Source of the DNA: Rhodoligotrophos defluvii
GTDB lineage: Bacteria > Pseudomonadota > Alphaproteobacteria > Rhizobiales > Im1
Assembly (NCBI RefSeq): GCF_005281615.1
Contig: NZ_SZZM01000001.1
Coordinates: forward strand, 1,645,455 to 1,709,454
Length of the DNA stretch: 64,000 nucleotides
Direction: 5' to 3'
A model generated the notes under the pieces. That model was not told the origin of the DNA. It saw only the letters and a program-made list of their open reading frames with translations, and made no database searches. Every line of letters begins with the position of its first letter. Position 1 is the stretch's first letter. A program made the translations under genes and the position numbers. Positions 1-8,437 of this stretch are shown piece after piece.

Positions 1-2
1 CG

Positions 3-539
3 GCCGATGCTTTGCTCGACGGTGTGGTGGACATTGCATTCGCGGCCCACCTCCCGCGGCCGGACGAAATCAGCTTCGAGCCGCTGTTCCGCGATGCCTT
101 CGACATCGTTTGCGCCGAGAACGATCCGCTGACGAAGGAGAAGACGCCGTTGTCGTGGTCGGCCATCAGGGATAGGCCGTTCATCTTCAACGACAGCTTC
201 GCGGTCATCCGGACGCCGGAGCTCCTGGAGATCACCGAGCGTGCGGTGATGTGGATCGGCAGCGTGTTCGCCCTGCTTGCCGCACTGCGGCAAGGGCTGG
301 GGGTGAGCGTTCTGCCGCGCCTGTGCCGGGTGCAGGGGGCCGAGGGCCTGCGCTTCCTGCCGGTGGAGGATCCGACCGCGTTCCGGGTCGTCGGCCTGCT
401 GTCGAAGAAAGACAGGCGCCAGCTGCCGGGCACACGGCATTTTGCCAATGCCGTGTACGAGGTCATCCAGGAGCAGGCCGGCATCTATGATTACGAACTG
501 CTCTCGGCCAAGGAGCCGACGCAGTATCTCCCGGCCTGA
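3..539 (+). CDS. LysR-type transcriptional regulator, C-terminal part (cut by window edge)
   Basis: About 178 residues remain of what is normally a 300-residue regulator. The frame is open to the left edge (it reads ALLDGVVDIAF at the start), so the DNA-binding helix-turn-helix lies outside the window. What is present fits the LysR effector-binding domain: FEPLFRDAFDIVCAENDPL near residue 24, a central AALRQGLGVSVLPRLC segment typical of the second subdomain, and a C-terminal helix. It converges on the aldehyde dehydrogenase gene, 21 bp away, so it need not regulate the genes to its right. The target cannot be told from this fragment. Confidence 0.85.
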   Translation, partial: ADALLDGVVDIAFAAHLPRPDEISFEPLFRDAFDIVCAENDPLTKEKTPLSWSAIRDRPFIFNDSFAVIRTPELLEITERAVMWIGSVFALLAALRQGLGVSVLPRLCRVQGAEGLRFLPVEDPTAFRVVGLLSKKDRRQLPGTRHFANAVYEVIQEQAGIYDYELLSAKEPTQYLPA

Positions 540-560
540 CCAGCCGTCTGGCGGCCGCCT

Positions 561-1988
561 TCAGGCAACCAGTGCGCCGACCACCGCCTTGGTTTCCAGG
601 TATTCCTCGAGGCCATAGACGCCCTGCTCGCGGCCATTGCCCGACTGGCCATAGCCGCCGAAGGGCGCCATGGAGTCATAAGGCGGATAGTTGATCAGCA
701 CCTGGCCGGAGCGCAGGCGCGCTGCCACCTTCACCGCGGTTTCGCGATCGCCCTGCACATTCGCGGAGAGGCCATAGACCGTGTCGTTGGCAATCTGCAC
801 CGCCTCGTCCAGGTCGCGATAGGGCATGATCGCCAGCACCGGGCCGAAGATCTCGTCGCGAGCGATGGTCATGTCCCGGCGCACATTGGAGAAGACGGTG
901 GGGCGCACATAATAGCCGCGGTTCAGGCCCTCCGGTCGGCCGGGACCTCCGGTCACCAGCTTGGCGCCCTCGGCGATGCCCCGCTCGATATAGTGCTGGA
1001 TCTTGTCGAACTGCGCCTTGCTGATGGCCGGCCCGAGGTCGACGTCATCCCGGGTGGGATCACCCACCCGCATCGCCTCGGCCGCGCGCTTGGCAATGGC
1101 TTCCACCTGCTCCACGGCATCCGCCGGCACCAGCATACGCGCCGGCGAGGTACAGGACTGGCCCGTGTTGCGGAAGCAGTTTTGCACGCCGCGGGTGACC
1201 GCCGGCTCCAGGTCGGCGCTCTCCAGCAGGATATTCGCCGTCTTGCCGCCTAGCTCCTGAGCGACGCGCTTGATGGTATCGGCCGCGGCCTTGGCCACCG
1301 CCGCGCCGGCCCGGGTCGAGCCGGTGATCGACACCATGGCCACATCGGGGTGAGCGGAGATGGCGTGGCCGACGGTCGGCCCATCGCCGTTCACCAGATT
1401 GAACACGCCCTTGGGCACGCCCGCCTCGTGCAGCACGTCGGCGAAGATCATGGCGCCGAAAGGGGCGATCTCGCTGGGCTTGACCACCATGGTGCAGCCC
1501 GTGGCCAGCGCCGGCGCCACCTTCAGCACCAGCTGGTTGATCGGCCAGTTCCAGGGTGTGATCAGGCCGACCACGCCGATTGGCTCGCGCACGATCAGGG
1601 TCGTGCCTTGCGGCCGCTCGAAGGCGAAGCTTTCCAGGGCTAACATCGTGTGGCGAAGGTGGTTCACCCCCGTCTGCGCCTGGGCTTCCAGCGCAAACCG
1701 TTTTGGGGCCCCCATCTCGCGGGTAAGCGCCTCGGCGACCTCCTCTCGGCGGTCCATGTAGCAGTCGAGAATGCGCTGCAGCAGCTTGAGGCGTTCATCC
1801 TTCGTGGTCGCGGAGAAGGTGGGAAAGGCCGCCTTGGCCGCCGCAACCGCCCGGTCCACGTCAGCGGCGGTTCCGGCGGCGACCTCGGCGAAGGCCTCTT
1901 CGGTCGCGGGATTGGTCACCGCAATCCGCGCGGTGGAGAGCGGGTCGACCCAGGCGCCATCGATATAGAACTTCAGGGCGTGCTTCAT
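561..1988 (-). CDS. NAD(P)+-dependent aldehyde dehydrogenase
   Basis: 475 residues, the usual ALDH length. It oxidises an aldehyde to the acid with NAD(P)+ in the cytosol. Visible residues: TPWNWPI with the oxyanion-hole Asn147, general-base Glu245 in AQELGGK, and nucleophile Cys279 in GQSCTSPAR. A start at 1988 is backed by an upstream AGAGG six bases away. It is the last gene of a minus-strand run (amine oxidase, dipeptidase, ABC importer, unknown protein, DUF3726), so it could oxidise the aldehyde released by the FAD amine oxidase. The substrate is inferred from context only. Confidence 0.93.
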   Translation of the reverse strand: MKHALKFYIDGAWVDPLSTARIAVTNPATEEAFAEVAAGTAADVDRAVAAAKAAFPTFSATTKDERLKLLQRILDCYMDRREEVAEALTREMGAPKRFALEAQAQTGVNHLRHTMLALESFAFERPQGTTLIVREPIGVVGLITPWNWPINQLVLKVAPALATGCTMVVKPSEIAPFGAMIFADVLHEAGVPKGVFNLVNGDGPTVGHAISAHPDVAMVSITGSTRAGAAVAKAAADTIKRVAQELGGKTANILLESADLEPAVTRGVQNCFRNTGQSCTSPARMLVPADAVEQVEAIAKRAAEAMRVGDPTRDDVDLGPAISKAQFDKIQHYIERGIAEGAKLVTGGPGRPEGLNRGYYVRPTVFSNVRRDMTIARDEIFGPVLAIMPYRDLDEAVQIANDTVYGLSANVQGDRETAVKVAARLRSGQVLINYPPYDSMAPFGGYGQSGNGREQGVYGLEEYLETKAVVGALVA

Positions 1989-2034
1989 GGAATTTCCTCT
2001 CGAATCGGGTGCCAGGCTGGCGCCCGCACAGGGG

Positions 2035-2694
2035 CTAGCCGCCCGGCCGGCCGCCGGCGCCGCGCAGACGGGACTTCTCGCTGGTGGGCACGTAGGTGCG
2101 GTAGACCAGCGCCTCCAGCTGCGTGTGGTTCTCTGCCGAGATCAGGCTGCGGGTATGTTGCGGGTCCCAGTGGTGAGGCAGCGCGCTGAGTTCCGGCAGG
2201 CCCGCCTGAATGAGCACATAGGCCGATGCGATGGGCGCGACGCGGTCGATCGGCGCGGTGGCCCAGACCTTCTCCCTGTTGATTGCCACCAGCTCGGCGC
2301 CGATCACGATCCTCACCGGCATCGAGCCTCCCGTCGCCACGGTAATGAGAGGCACGAGCCAGACCGGCCGCAGCACGTTTGGCCGGCTGATCACCCGACC
2401 GACGTCTTCGCCGCCATTGATCTGGTCGGCGACCGCGGTGCCGAGCAGAAACGGGGAGGTCGCCGGCTCACTCATACCCGTGGTGGCCAGCACCGACAGC
2501 AGCGCGGTGGACCAGTCGAACCCGGTGCGGGCGAGCCAGCGGGCCGCGCGGCCCACATCTTCCGCGATGCCCCAAGGCAGCCCCGCCCCGCGCGCCGCCT
2601 TATAGGCAGTCATCTCGACCTCGTTCATGGAGAGGTCGATCATGCCGGGCGGGCGGGCCAGGGGCGTAGCGCCTTGGCTACCAGGTTCCGTCAT
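2035..2694 (-). CDS. DUF3726 family protein of unknown function
   Basis: 219 residues from an ATG at 2694; a longer reading from 2730 is possible but would run far into the upstream gene. The N-terminus (MIDLSMNEVEMTAYKAARG, then GLPWGIAEDVGRAARWLA) is the hallmark of the DUF3726 family as I recall it. No catalytic motif or membrane segment is evident. The start overlaps the end of the upstream unknown gene by 17 bp, so the two are probably translationally coupled and act together. Family members are mostly known from proteobacterial uptake or catabolic operons; no function is established to my knowledge. Confidence 0.75.
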   Translation of the reverse strand: MTEPGSQGATPLARPPGMIDLSMNEVEMTAYKAARGAGLPWGIAEDVGRAARWLARTGFDWSTALLSVLATTGMSEPATSPFLLGTAVADQINGGEDVGRVISRPNVLRPVWLVPLITVATGGSMPVRIVIGAELVAINREKVWATAPIDRVAPIASAYVLIQAGLPELSALPHHWDPQHTRSLISAENHTQLEALVYRTYVPTSEKSRLRGAGGRPGG

Positions 2695-4363
2695 CAATGG
2701 TCTCATGCAGCTCATCGGGAAAAGGCGCACCCTGGAACAGCCGGATGCGCAGGCTCAGGTTCGAGCGAGGGTCGAAAAAGGCGCCGCCCAGGAAGGAGAG
2801 CTTGCAGCGCATCAGGTCGAGCGGCCTGAGGTCGGCGCCGAGAACATTGTCACGGATCTCGCCATAGGGGTGGGCGGGGGCGTTCTGCACCCGGCGGATG
2901 ACATGGCGGAACTCGGGCCGGTCGAGCGCCAGGCAGCTCACGCGCTCGTCCGCCGATCGCTGTGACAGCTCCTGTTTCAGGCGTGCCACCTCGCGGGCAA
3001 AGCCAAGCGGCAGCTCCAGCTCGTCGCCTTCATCGTCACCGCGCCAGCCGAGCCGCGGTTCCAGCTTCTCCTGGGAGGTATACCAGAACCGGGCGGTGGC
3101 GTCCGGGTGGTCGAAATCGATGGTCAGAGCCCAGGCATATTGCTCGTCCAGGATGCGCGCCAGCACCTCGCAGCGCATGGCGCCATCGATGCGGCCGAGC
3201 TCCTCCTCGTGGTTGGCCATGGCGGCAGATAGATCGTCGACCAGCGCACCGTGGGGCTCGATCAGCAGCGACACCAGGCATTCCTGGCCCTCGAGACTCA
3301 GCGCCGCTTCGCCGCGGCGGTAAAGCACATCCCATGGCCGCTCGGTGCCGGCAGTCAGCGCCTCCGTCCAGCTACGCACCAAGGCGAGGTCTTGCCGCAG
3401 ACGGGCGGTGCGCGCCGCCTGCACCTCGTCATCGGTGCGCCACCAGCTGTATTCCTCGGTTGCGGTGGCAAGGGCCGTCTTGAAATGGTGCAAGGCCGCT
3501 GGGTCGAGCCGGTCGATGTCGCGCACCCGGGCAAGCGCTGTTTCCCGCGCCGAGATCCAACGATGCAGCAGGTTGGGATGGCGGACCAGGAAGGGCGCCA
3601 TGCCGAGCCCGGTGGAATTGCCGATGCCGAGCTGGCGCCTCAGCTTCGGGTCGAGCCGCACCGCCGTGTCCGGCGCGATCATTCTGGCGCAGTGCTCGAC
3701 GAGATCCACCGTGAAGGCGCGGATCAGCCACACGGTCAGCATCTCGGCCACGAAGGGACCTGAGAATTCGGGCCGGCTGGATACCACCTGCCAATCGGCG
3801 ATGCCGAACTTGCCGTTGCCATAGACGGCGCTGGTGCGCAGGAGGTAGCCAATCTCGCGGATCGCGGCTTCCTCCGGCTGGCGGCCGGCGGCCAGCGCCT
3901 CCAGCACCAGGTCGAACAGCCGCTCGCTCTTGTTGGCCCGGGCCAGCACCAGCTCGCGCTCCGTATAGCGCCGCGCTTCCTGGTAGGGCACGCACTGCTT
4001 CAGCCGCTCGAGCTCGGCCTCGTCGGGAATGCCGTCATAGAGCACGTAACAGGTGTCCCAGGCCTGGGCGATGACCCGGTCGATGCGCATCTCCGGCGGG
4101 AGATATTGGGAGAAGGCGACCAGGCTGTAGTCGTGTTCTCCGATGCGGACGGCATAGACGGCCCGGCCATAGCCGGATTCATCCATGTCCCATACGACGC
4201 GGTTCACGCGCCAACGGTTCTGGCGCGCGCGGCGCACGAGAGTACGGGTGAAGCTCAGGCGGGAGATGTGCATGGAGCCGAGGCGCTCCAGCCGCATCAC
4301 CAGGTCTGGACTGCGCAAGGGCGTTTTCGTCCGCTGGCCTTCTGTCTCGAGGCGCTGTGCCAT
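2678..4363 (-). CDS. Conserved-looking large protein of unknown function in an ABC/catabolic operon
   Basis: 561 residues from the ATG at 4363, 11 bp after the ABC ATPase stop and behind a GGGGAAG stretch. An in-frame ATG at 4405 would overlap the ATPase gene. I do not recognise a family. The protein is soluble and rich in charged and aromatic residues (for example RLERLGSMHISRLSFTR near residue 23 and FGIADWQVV near residue 187), with no signal peptide, P-loop or metal-ligand cluster that I can see. The codon use is as GC-rich as its neighbours, so there is no sign of recent transfer. It overlaps the DUF3726 gene and probably works with it. A role in handling the imported compound or in regulating the unit is possible but unproven. 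Confidence 0.8.
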   Translation of the reverse strand: MAQRLETEGQRTKTPLRSPDLVMRLERLGSMHISRLSFTRTLVRRARQNRWRVNRVVWDMDESGYGRAVYAVRIGEHDYSLVAFSQYLPPEMRIDRVIAQAWDTCYVLYDGIPDEAELERLKQCVPYQEARRYTERELVLARANKSERLFDLVLEALAAGRQPEEAAIREIGYLLRTSAVYGNGKFGIADWQVVSSRPEFSGPFVAEMLTVWLIRAFTVDLVEHCARMIAPDTAVRLDPKLRRQLGIGNSTGLGMAPFLVRHPNLLHRWISARETALARVRDIDRLDPAALHHFKTALATATEEYSWWRTDDEVQAARTARLRQDLALVRSWTEALTAGTERPWDVLYRRGEAALSLEGQECLVSLLIEPHGALVDDLSAAMANHEEELGRIDGAMRCEVLARILDEQYAWALTIDFDHPDATARFWYTSQEKLEPRLGWRGDDEGDELELPLGFAREVARLKQELSQRSADERVSCLALDRPEFRHVIRRVQNAPAHPYGEIRDNVLGADLRPLDLMRCKLSFLGGAFFDPRSNLSLRIRLFQGAPFPDELHETIDDGTW

Positions 4364-4374
4364 GGCTTCCCCGC

Positions 4375-5520
4375 TCAAGCGTCGAACAGCACCATGTCGT
4401 CGCACCGCCAGCCGATGGTGACCGCATCACCCACACCAAGGCCTTCCACCTCGCTATGGTGGAGCCGTGCTTCGAACAGGCCGGCGTCGGTCGCCACCGC
4501 AACACGCAGGGCGCCGCCCGGGAATTCGATCGAGCGGATGCTGCCGGCCAGCATGATGTCCGTGGCGGTGCCCGGCTTGACGATGTGGATGTCCTCCGGG
4601 CGGATCATTGCCTTGCGCAGGCTTGCGCCATCCGGCTTGTCTTCGGCCACCGGCTTGAGGTCGGCAGTGCAGACGCGCAGGAAGTTGCTGTCGCCCAGGA
4701 ACGCCGCTACGAACGGATTGCGCGGCGAGCGGTAGATCGCCTGCGGACTGTCGATCTGCTGGATGGCGCCATCGGCCATGATGGCGATACGGTCCGACAT
4801 GAGCAGCGCCTCTTCCTGGTCATGGGTCACCGAGATGACGGTGAGGCCGAGGCTGCGCTGAATGCGCATGACCTCACGCTGAAGCTGCTCGCGCAGGCGC
4901 CGGTCGAGCGCGCCCATGGGCTCGTCCATCAGCAGCACCGGCGGCTCGAACACCAGCGCGCGGGCGAGCGCCACCCGTTGCTGCTGGCCACCGGACAGTT
5001 GCGACACCCTGTGGCTGCGCCGGTCGCCCAGCTCGACCAGCTCCAGCACCTTCGAAACCTTCCGTTCGATCTCGGCACGTCCCACGTGCCGCATCTTCAG
5101 CGGAAAGGCGATGTTGTCGAACACGTTCATGTGCGGGAACAGGGCGTAGTTCTGGAAGACCACGCCGAGATTGCGCTTCTCCGGTGGCAGCGGGGCAATG
5201 TCGCGTCCGCCGAGCAGGATGGTGCCGGCCGTCGGCTCGACGAAGCCGGCAATCATCATCAGCGTGGTGGACTTGCCCGAGCCGCTGGCGCCCAGCAGGG
5301 TGAGGAATTCGCCAGCGCTGACGGTGAAGGATATGTCGTCCACCGCCATGGTGTCGCCATAGCGCTTGGAAAGGCCGCGCACCTCGATTTCCGACCCGAG
5401 GCGGGTGGTGCCCGGCGCGTTACTCGCAACTCGTGCGGCAGTGCCGCTTGCCGGCCGGTCGGCAGCGGTGGCGAGCGAGGCAGGAGCCCCGGACGAGACG
5501 AGTGCCATTTTGCTGCTCAT
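4375..5520 (-). CDS. ABC importer ATPase, PotA type
   Basis: 381 residues. This is the ATP-hydrolysing subunit of a polyamine/opine/iron-type importer on the cytoplasmic face. In order: an unusual Ala/Ser/Thr-rich N-terminal tail of about 45 residues, Walker A GASGSGKST, Q-loop VFQNYALFPHM, signature LSGGQQQR, Walker B LLMDEP, H-loop VTHDQEEAL, and a C-terminal TOBE-like regulatory domain (AMIRPEDIHIV). The start at 5520 overlaps the stop of the upstream permease gene in an ATGA arrangement. The low-complexity tail is not typical of PotA; a start at 5508 would trim only four residues of it. Confidence 0.94.
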   Translation of the reverse strand: MSSKMALVSSGAPASLATAADRPASGTAARVASNAPGTTRLGSEIEVRGLSKRYGDTMAVDDISFTVSAGEFLTLLGASGSGKSTTLMMIAGFVEPTAGTILLGGRDIAPLPPEKRNLGVVFQNYALFPHMNVFDNIAFPLKMRHVGRAEIERKVSKVLELVELGDRRSHRVSQLSGGQQQRVALARALVFEPPVLLMDEPMGALDRRLREQLQREVMRIQRSLGLTVISVTHDQEEALLMSDRIAIMADGAIQQIDSPQAIYRSPRNPFVAAFLGDSNFLRVCTADLKPVAEDKPDGASLRKAMIRPEDIHIVKPGTATDIMLAGSIRSIEFPGGALRVAVATDAGLFEARLHHSEVEGLGVGDAVTIGWRCDDMVLFDA

Positions 5521-6311
5521 GCGGTTGTTTCTCCCTTCCGGCGCAACATGCCGATCAGCAGCAGCATGATGCAGGACAGGACCACGAAGAGGCTGGAGGC
5601 TGCCGCGACGATCGGGTTGATCTCGAAGCGGATGCCGCTCCACATCTGCACCGGCAGCGTGGTGCTGGAGCCGGTGGTGAGGAACAGCGACAGCACGATC
5701 TCGCTGAACGAGGTGAGGAAGGCGAACAGCGCTCCGGCCGCCACGCCGGGCCAGATGATCGGCAGGGTCACGTGGTAAAAGGCGCGCCAGGGCGATGCCC
5801 CGAGGCTGCGCGCGCTGTGCTCCAGCCGCATGTCCATGCGCTGCAGGGCGGCGACCACATTGATCACCACGAAGGGCAGAGCGATGATCGTGTGGCCCAC
5901 GACGACGCCGAAAATGCCCTCGCGCAAGCCGGTGCCCGCCAGGAGGCCGTAGAGCGCGACGGCGGTGATGATGGTGGGCACGATGGTGGGCAGCAGAAAC
6001 ACGCTCATCACCAAGCTGCGCATGCGAGGCGCGAGCCGCACGAGGCCGAGCCCGGCCAGCGTGCCGATCACCGTGGCGGAAATCGCCGAGCAGCTCGCCA
6101 CCAGGAAGCTGTTCACCGTCGCATGCCGCCAGTTCGGCAGGCTGATGAAGGCCTCGTACCACTTGGTGCTCAGCGAGCGCGGCGGGAAGATGATGTAATC
6201 CTCGCCGCCAAACGAGGCTGGGATGATGATGATGTTCGGCAGCACCATCATGATCATGACCAGCACCACCAGAACGGTGATGACAATCTGCAGGGGGCGG
6301 CGCGGCGTCAT
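5517..6311 (-). CDS. ABC importer permease, PotC type
   Basis: 264 residues with about six membrane helices, beginning LQIVITVLVVLVMIMMVLP. The cytoplasmic EAA loop that docks the ATPase is visible (ARSLGASPWRAFYHVTLP). It pairs with the PotB-type permease encoded just upstream; the two genes overlap by four bases (ATGA at 6308-6311). Together with the ATPase and binding protein they form a complete importer of the spermidine/putrescine-type class. Members of this class also take up opines, amino-acid derivatives and other small amines, so the substrate is open. Confidence 0.93.
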   Translation of the reverse strand: MTPRRPLQIVITVLVVLVMIMMVLPNIIIIPASFGGEDYIIFPPRSLSTKWYEAFISLPNWRHATVNSFLVASCSAISATVIGTLAGLGLVRLAPRMRSLVMSVFLLPTIVPTIITAVALYGLLAGTGLREGIFGVVVGHTIIALPFVVINVVAALQRMDMRLEHSARSLGASPWRAFYHVTLPIIWPGVAAGALFAFLTSFSEIVLSLFLTTGSSTTLPVQMWSGIRFEINPIVAAASSLFVVLSCIMLLLIGMLRRKGETTA

Positions 6312-7237
6312 GACTGCCCCCAGACCGTGCCGAGCCGGAACCAGCGCACGCCGACCGCATAGAGCACCAGCGTCGCCACCAGCACGATGGTGGAGAGCGC
6401 CGCGGCAAAGCCCCAGTTCATGATCCGGTTGATGTTCATCTCGATGAGCTGGGCGATGAAGATGTCGCGGGTGCCGCCGAGAATGGCCGGAATGACGAAG
6501 AAGCCGATGCTCATGATGAAGACGAGCAGGGCACCGGCGATCACTCCCGGCAAGGTCATGGGCAGATAGGCCCGCAGGAACACCTGCAGCGGCGGGGCCC
6601 CGAGGCTGCGCGCCGCCATGAGCACGCGCTCGTCGATGCGCGCCATGTTGGCGGCCACCGGCAGGATCGCATAGGGCAGCATGGTCTGCACCATGCCGAC
6701 GAGCACGCCGACGATATTGCCGCTCATCGGGATAGGCGTGCTGACGAGGCCGAGCTTGAGCAGCAGGGCATTCAGCGCCCCTTGCGGGTTGAGCACGATG
6801 AGCCAGCCGTAGCAGAGGACCAGCAGGTTGGTCCAGAACGGGATGAGGATCAGCGCGAGCAGCAGAAGCCTAGTCCGGTTGGAGCCCGTCGCCAGCCTAT
6901 AGGCCACGGGATAGCCAATCAGCGCGCAGAGCACGGCCGTTGCCGCGCTGGTGAGGAAGGTGCGCTGCAGGACCTGCAGATAGACCGGCCGGTCGACGAT
7001 CCGCATGTAGTGGTCAAACGCGCCGCTGCTTCCCTCAAAGCTCAGGCCGACGAGCCGCAGCACCGGGACCACGAACAGCCCGACCAGCAGGAGGAGGGCG
7101 GGCATGAGCAGCAGGGTGGGTGCATGGCGACGGATCAGCACGGCCATGTCGGGAACTCCGATCGGCACGTGCCGGACGCGGCCGGCCGCCGTGGCGGCCG
7201 CATCCGGCAGGGCTGCGCGCTCGGGCCGGGCTGGCAT
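6308..7237 (-). CDS. ABC importer permease, PotB type
   Basis: About 309 residues if started at 7237, where the gap to the binding-protein gene is 26 bp and third-position GC stays high. A start at 7147 (279 residues, GGAG eight bases upstream) is also credible and would match the usual PotB length. Six membrane helices are expected, with the first at LLLMPALLLLVGLFVVPVL. The EAA loop reads ARSLGAPPLQVFLRAYLP. It forms the transmembrane channel with the PotC-type partner. Confidence 0.9.
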   Translation of the reverse strand: MPARPERAALPDAAATAAGRVRHVPIGVPDMAVLIRRHAPTLLLMPALLLLVGLFVVPVLRLVGLSFEGSSGAFDHYMRIVDRPVYLQVLQRTFLTSAATAVLCALIGYPVAYRLATGSNRTRLLLLALILIPFWTNLLVLCYGWLIVLNPQGALNALLLKLGLVSTPIPMSGNIVGVLVGMVQTMLPYAILPVAANMARIDERVLMAARSLGAPPLQVFLRAYLPMTLPGVIAGALLVFIMSIGFFVIPAILGGTRDIFIAQLIEMNINRIMNWGFAAALSTIVLVATLVLYAVGVRWFRLGTVWGQS

Positions 7238-7263
7238 ATGCGCCCGGTCCTGCCGCAGTGGGC

Positions 7264-8349
7264 TTACATCAGTCGCCATTCCGTCAAGCGCTCGCTCGCC
7301 TTCTCCAGGTTTTCGGCCCACCATTTCTCGTTGGCCATGATGTACTTGCCCTGCTGCTGCGGCCCGCCGGACAGGATCTTGGCCCGCTCAGGCGAAATGA
7401 ACTTGAAGGCGTCCGGAACCACCGGCCCGTAGGTATATTCGTTGGCGATGGCCGCCTGGCCTTCCGGCGACAAAGCAAAGGCCAGGAACTTCATGGCGTT
7501 CTCTCGGTTCTTGGCGCCCTTGGGCACCACCATGGACGACCAGGTCAAAATGCTCTGGTTGTATTGGATCGCCACGGGCGAGCCGTCCTTCACCGCAGCG
7601 AGCGCGCGGCCATCGGGCATCATGGACAGTGCCGCCTGGCCATCGGAGATATATTGCTGGGCCTGGGCATTGGTCTCGTAGAAGATGATGTGGTCGCGGA
7701 TCTCGCTCCACTTGTCCAGCGCGCGGTCGATATCCAAGGGGTAAAGCTTGTCGGGCGCGACGCCGTCGGCCAGCAGTGCCGCTTCCAGGGCGCCCGAATT
7801 CGGGTTGGTATAGAAGGCGCGCTTGCCGGGGAACCCTTCCAGGTCGAAGAGCGCCTTATAGTCCTCCGGCACCTTGTTGTTGAGCGCCTTGGTGTTATAG
7901 GCCATGAGCCTCGACCACAGCACCTGCGGCACGGAATATTCCGTGACGAAGCCGTCGCCGGACATGATCTTCGACTTGTCGATGATGGAGAAGTCCAGCG
8001 GCTCGAGCAGGCCGCGTTCGGCACCGATATACTGGAAGTCCGGATTGGTCTCGACCACGTCCCACTCCGTGGAGCCGCTCTCCACCATGGACTGGAACTT
8101 GCCATAGGTGTTGTCCTGAACGGCGACCACCTCGATGCCGGTGGCCTTGGTGAAGGGCGCGAACCACGCCTTCTTGATGGCGGCCTCCCACGAACCGCCC
8201 CAGGTCGCATAGACCACCCGGCCCGCTTGCGCGCGCGATGGTCTGATCGCGGGAAGGCCGATCCCGGCCGCGGCAACGCCCGCGCCCGCGGCGCCGAGGA
8301 GGAAGTGGCGACGCGAGACGCGGGTTTTGGTGTTCACTCCGTTTGTCAT
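7264..8349 (-). CDS. ABC importer periplasmic binding protein, PotD type
   Basis: 361 residues. The start at 8349 has a strong GGGGAG seven to eight bases upstream. The N-terminus has a twin-arginine style signal (SRRHFLLGAAGAGVAAAG, cleavage near SRAQA), so export may use the Tat system. The mature protein follows the extracellular solute-binding family 1 pattern (VVYATWGGSW, then VPQVLWSRLMAYNTKAL and AMKFLAFALSPEGQAAI). It should capture the substrate in the periplasm for the two permeases encoded downstream. The neighbouring amine oxidase, dipeptidase-like and creatinase-like genes suggest an amine or amide substrate. Confidence 0.92.
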   Translation of the reverse strand: MTNGVNTKTRVSRRHFLLGAAGAGVAAAGIGLPAIRPSRAQAGRVVYATWGGSWEAAIKKAWFAPFTKATGIEVVAVQDNTYGKFQSMVESGSTEWDVVETNPDFQYIGAERGLLEPLDFSIIDKSKIMSGDGFVTEYSVPQVLWSRLMAYNTKALNNKVPEDYKALFDLEGFPGKRAFYTNPNSGALEAALLADGVAPDKLYPLDIDRALDKWSEIRDHIIFYETNAQAQQYISDGQAALSMMPDGRALAAVKDGSPVAIQYNQSILTWSSMVVPKGAKNRENAMKFLAFALSPEGQAAIANEYTYGPVVPDAFKFISPERAKILSGGPQQQGKYIMANEKWWAENLEKASERLTEWRLM

Positions 8350-8437
8350 GGTTTTACTCCCCATTTCATCGTTGTGCGGGGCAGCGCCGGCCATGTTCCC
8401 GAATGGCCAGACGCCGCACCGTCATGGAGCCGGCTGA

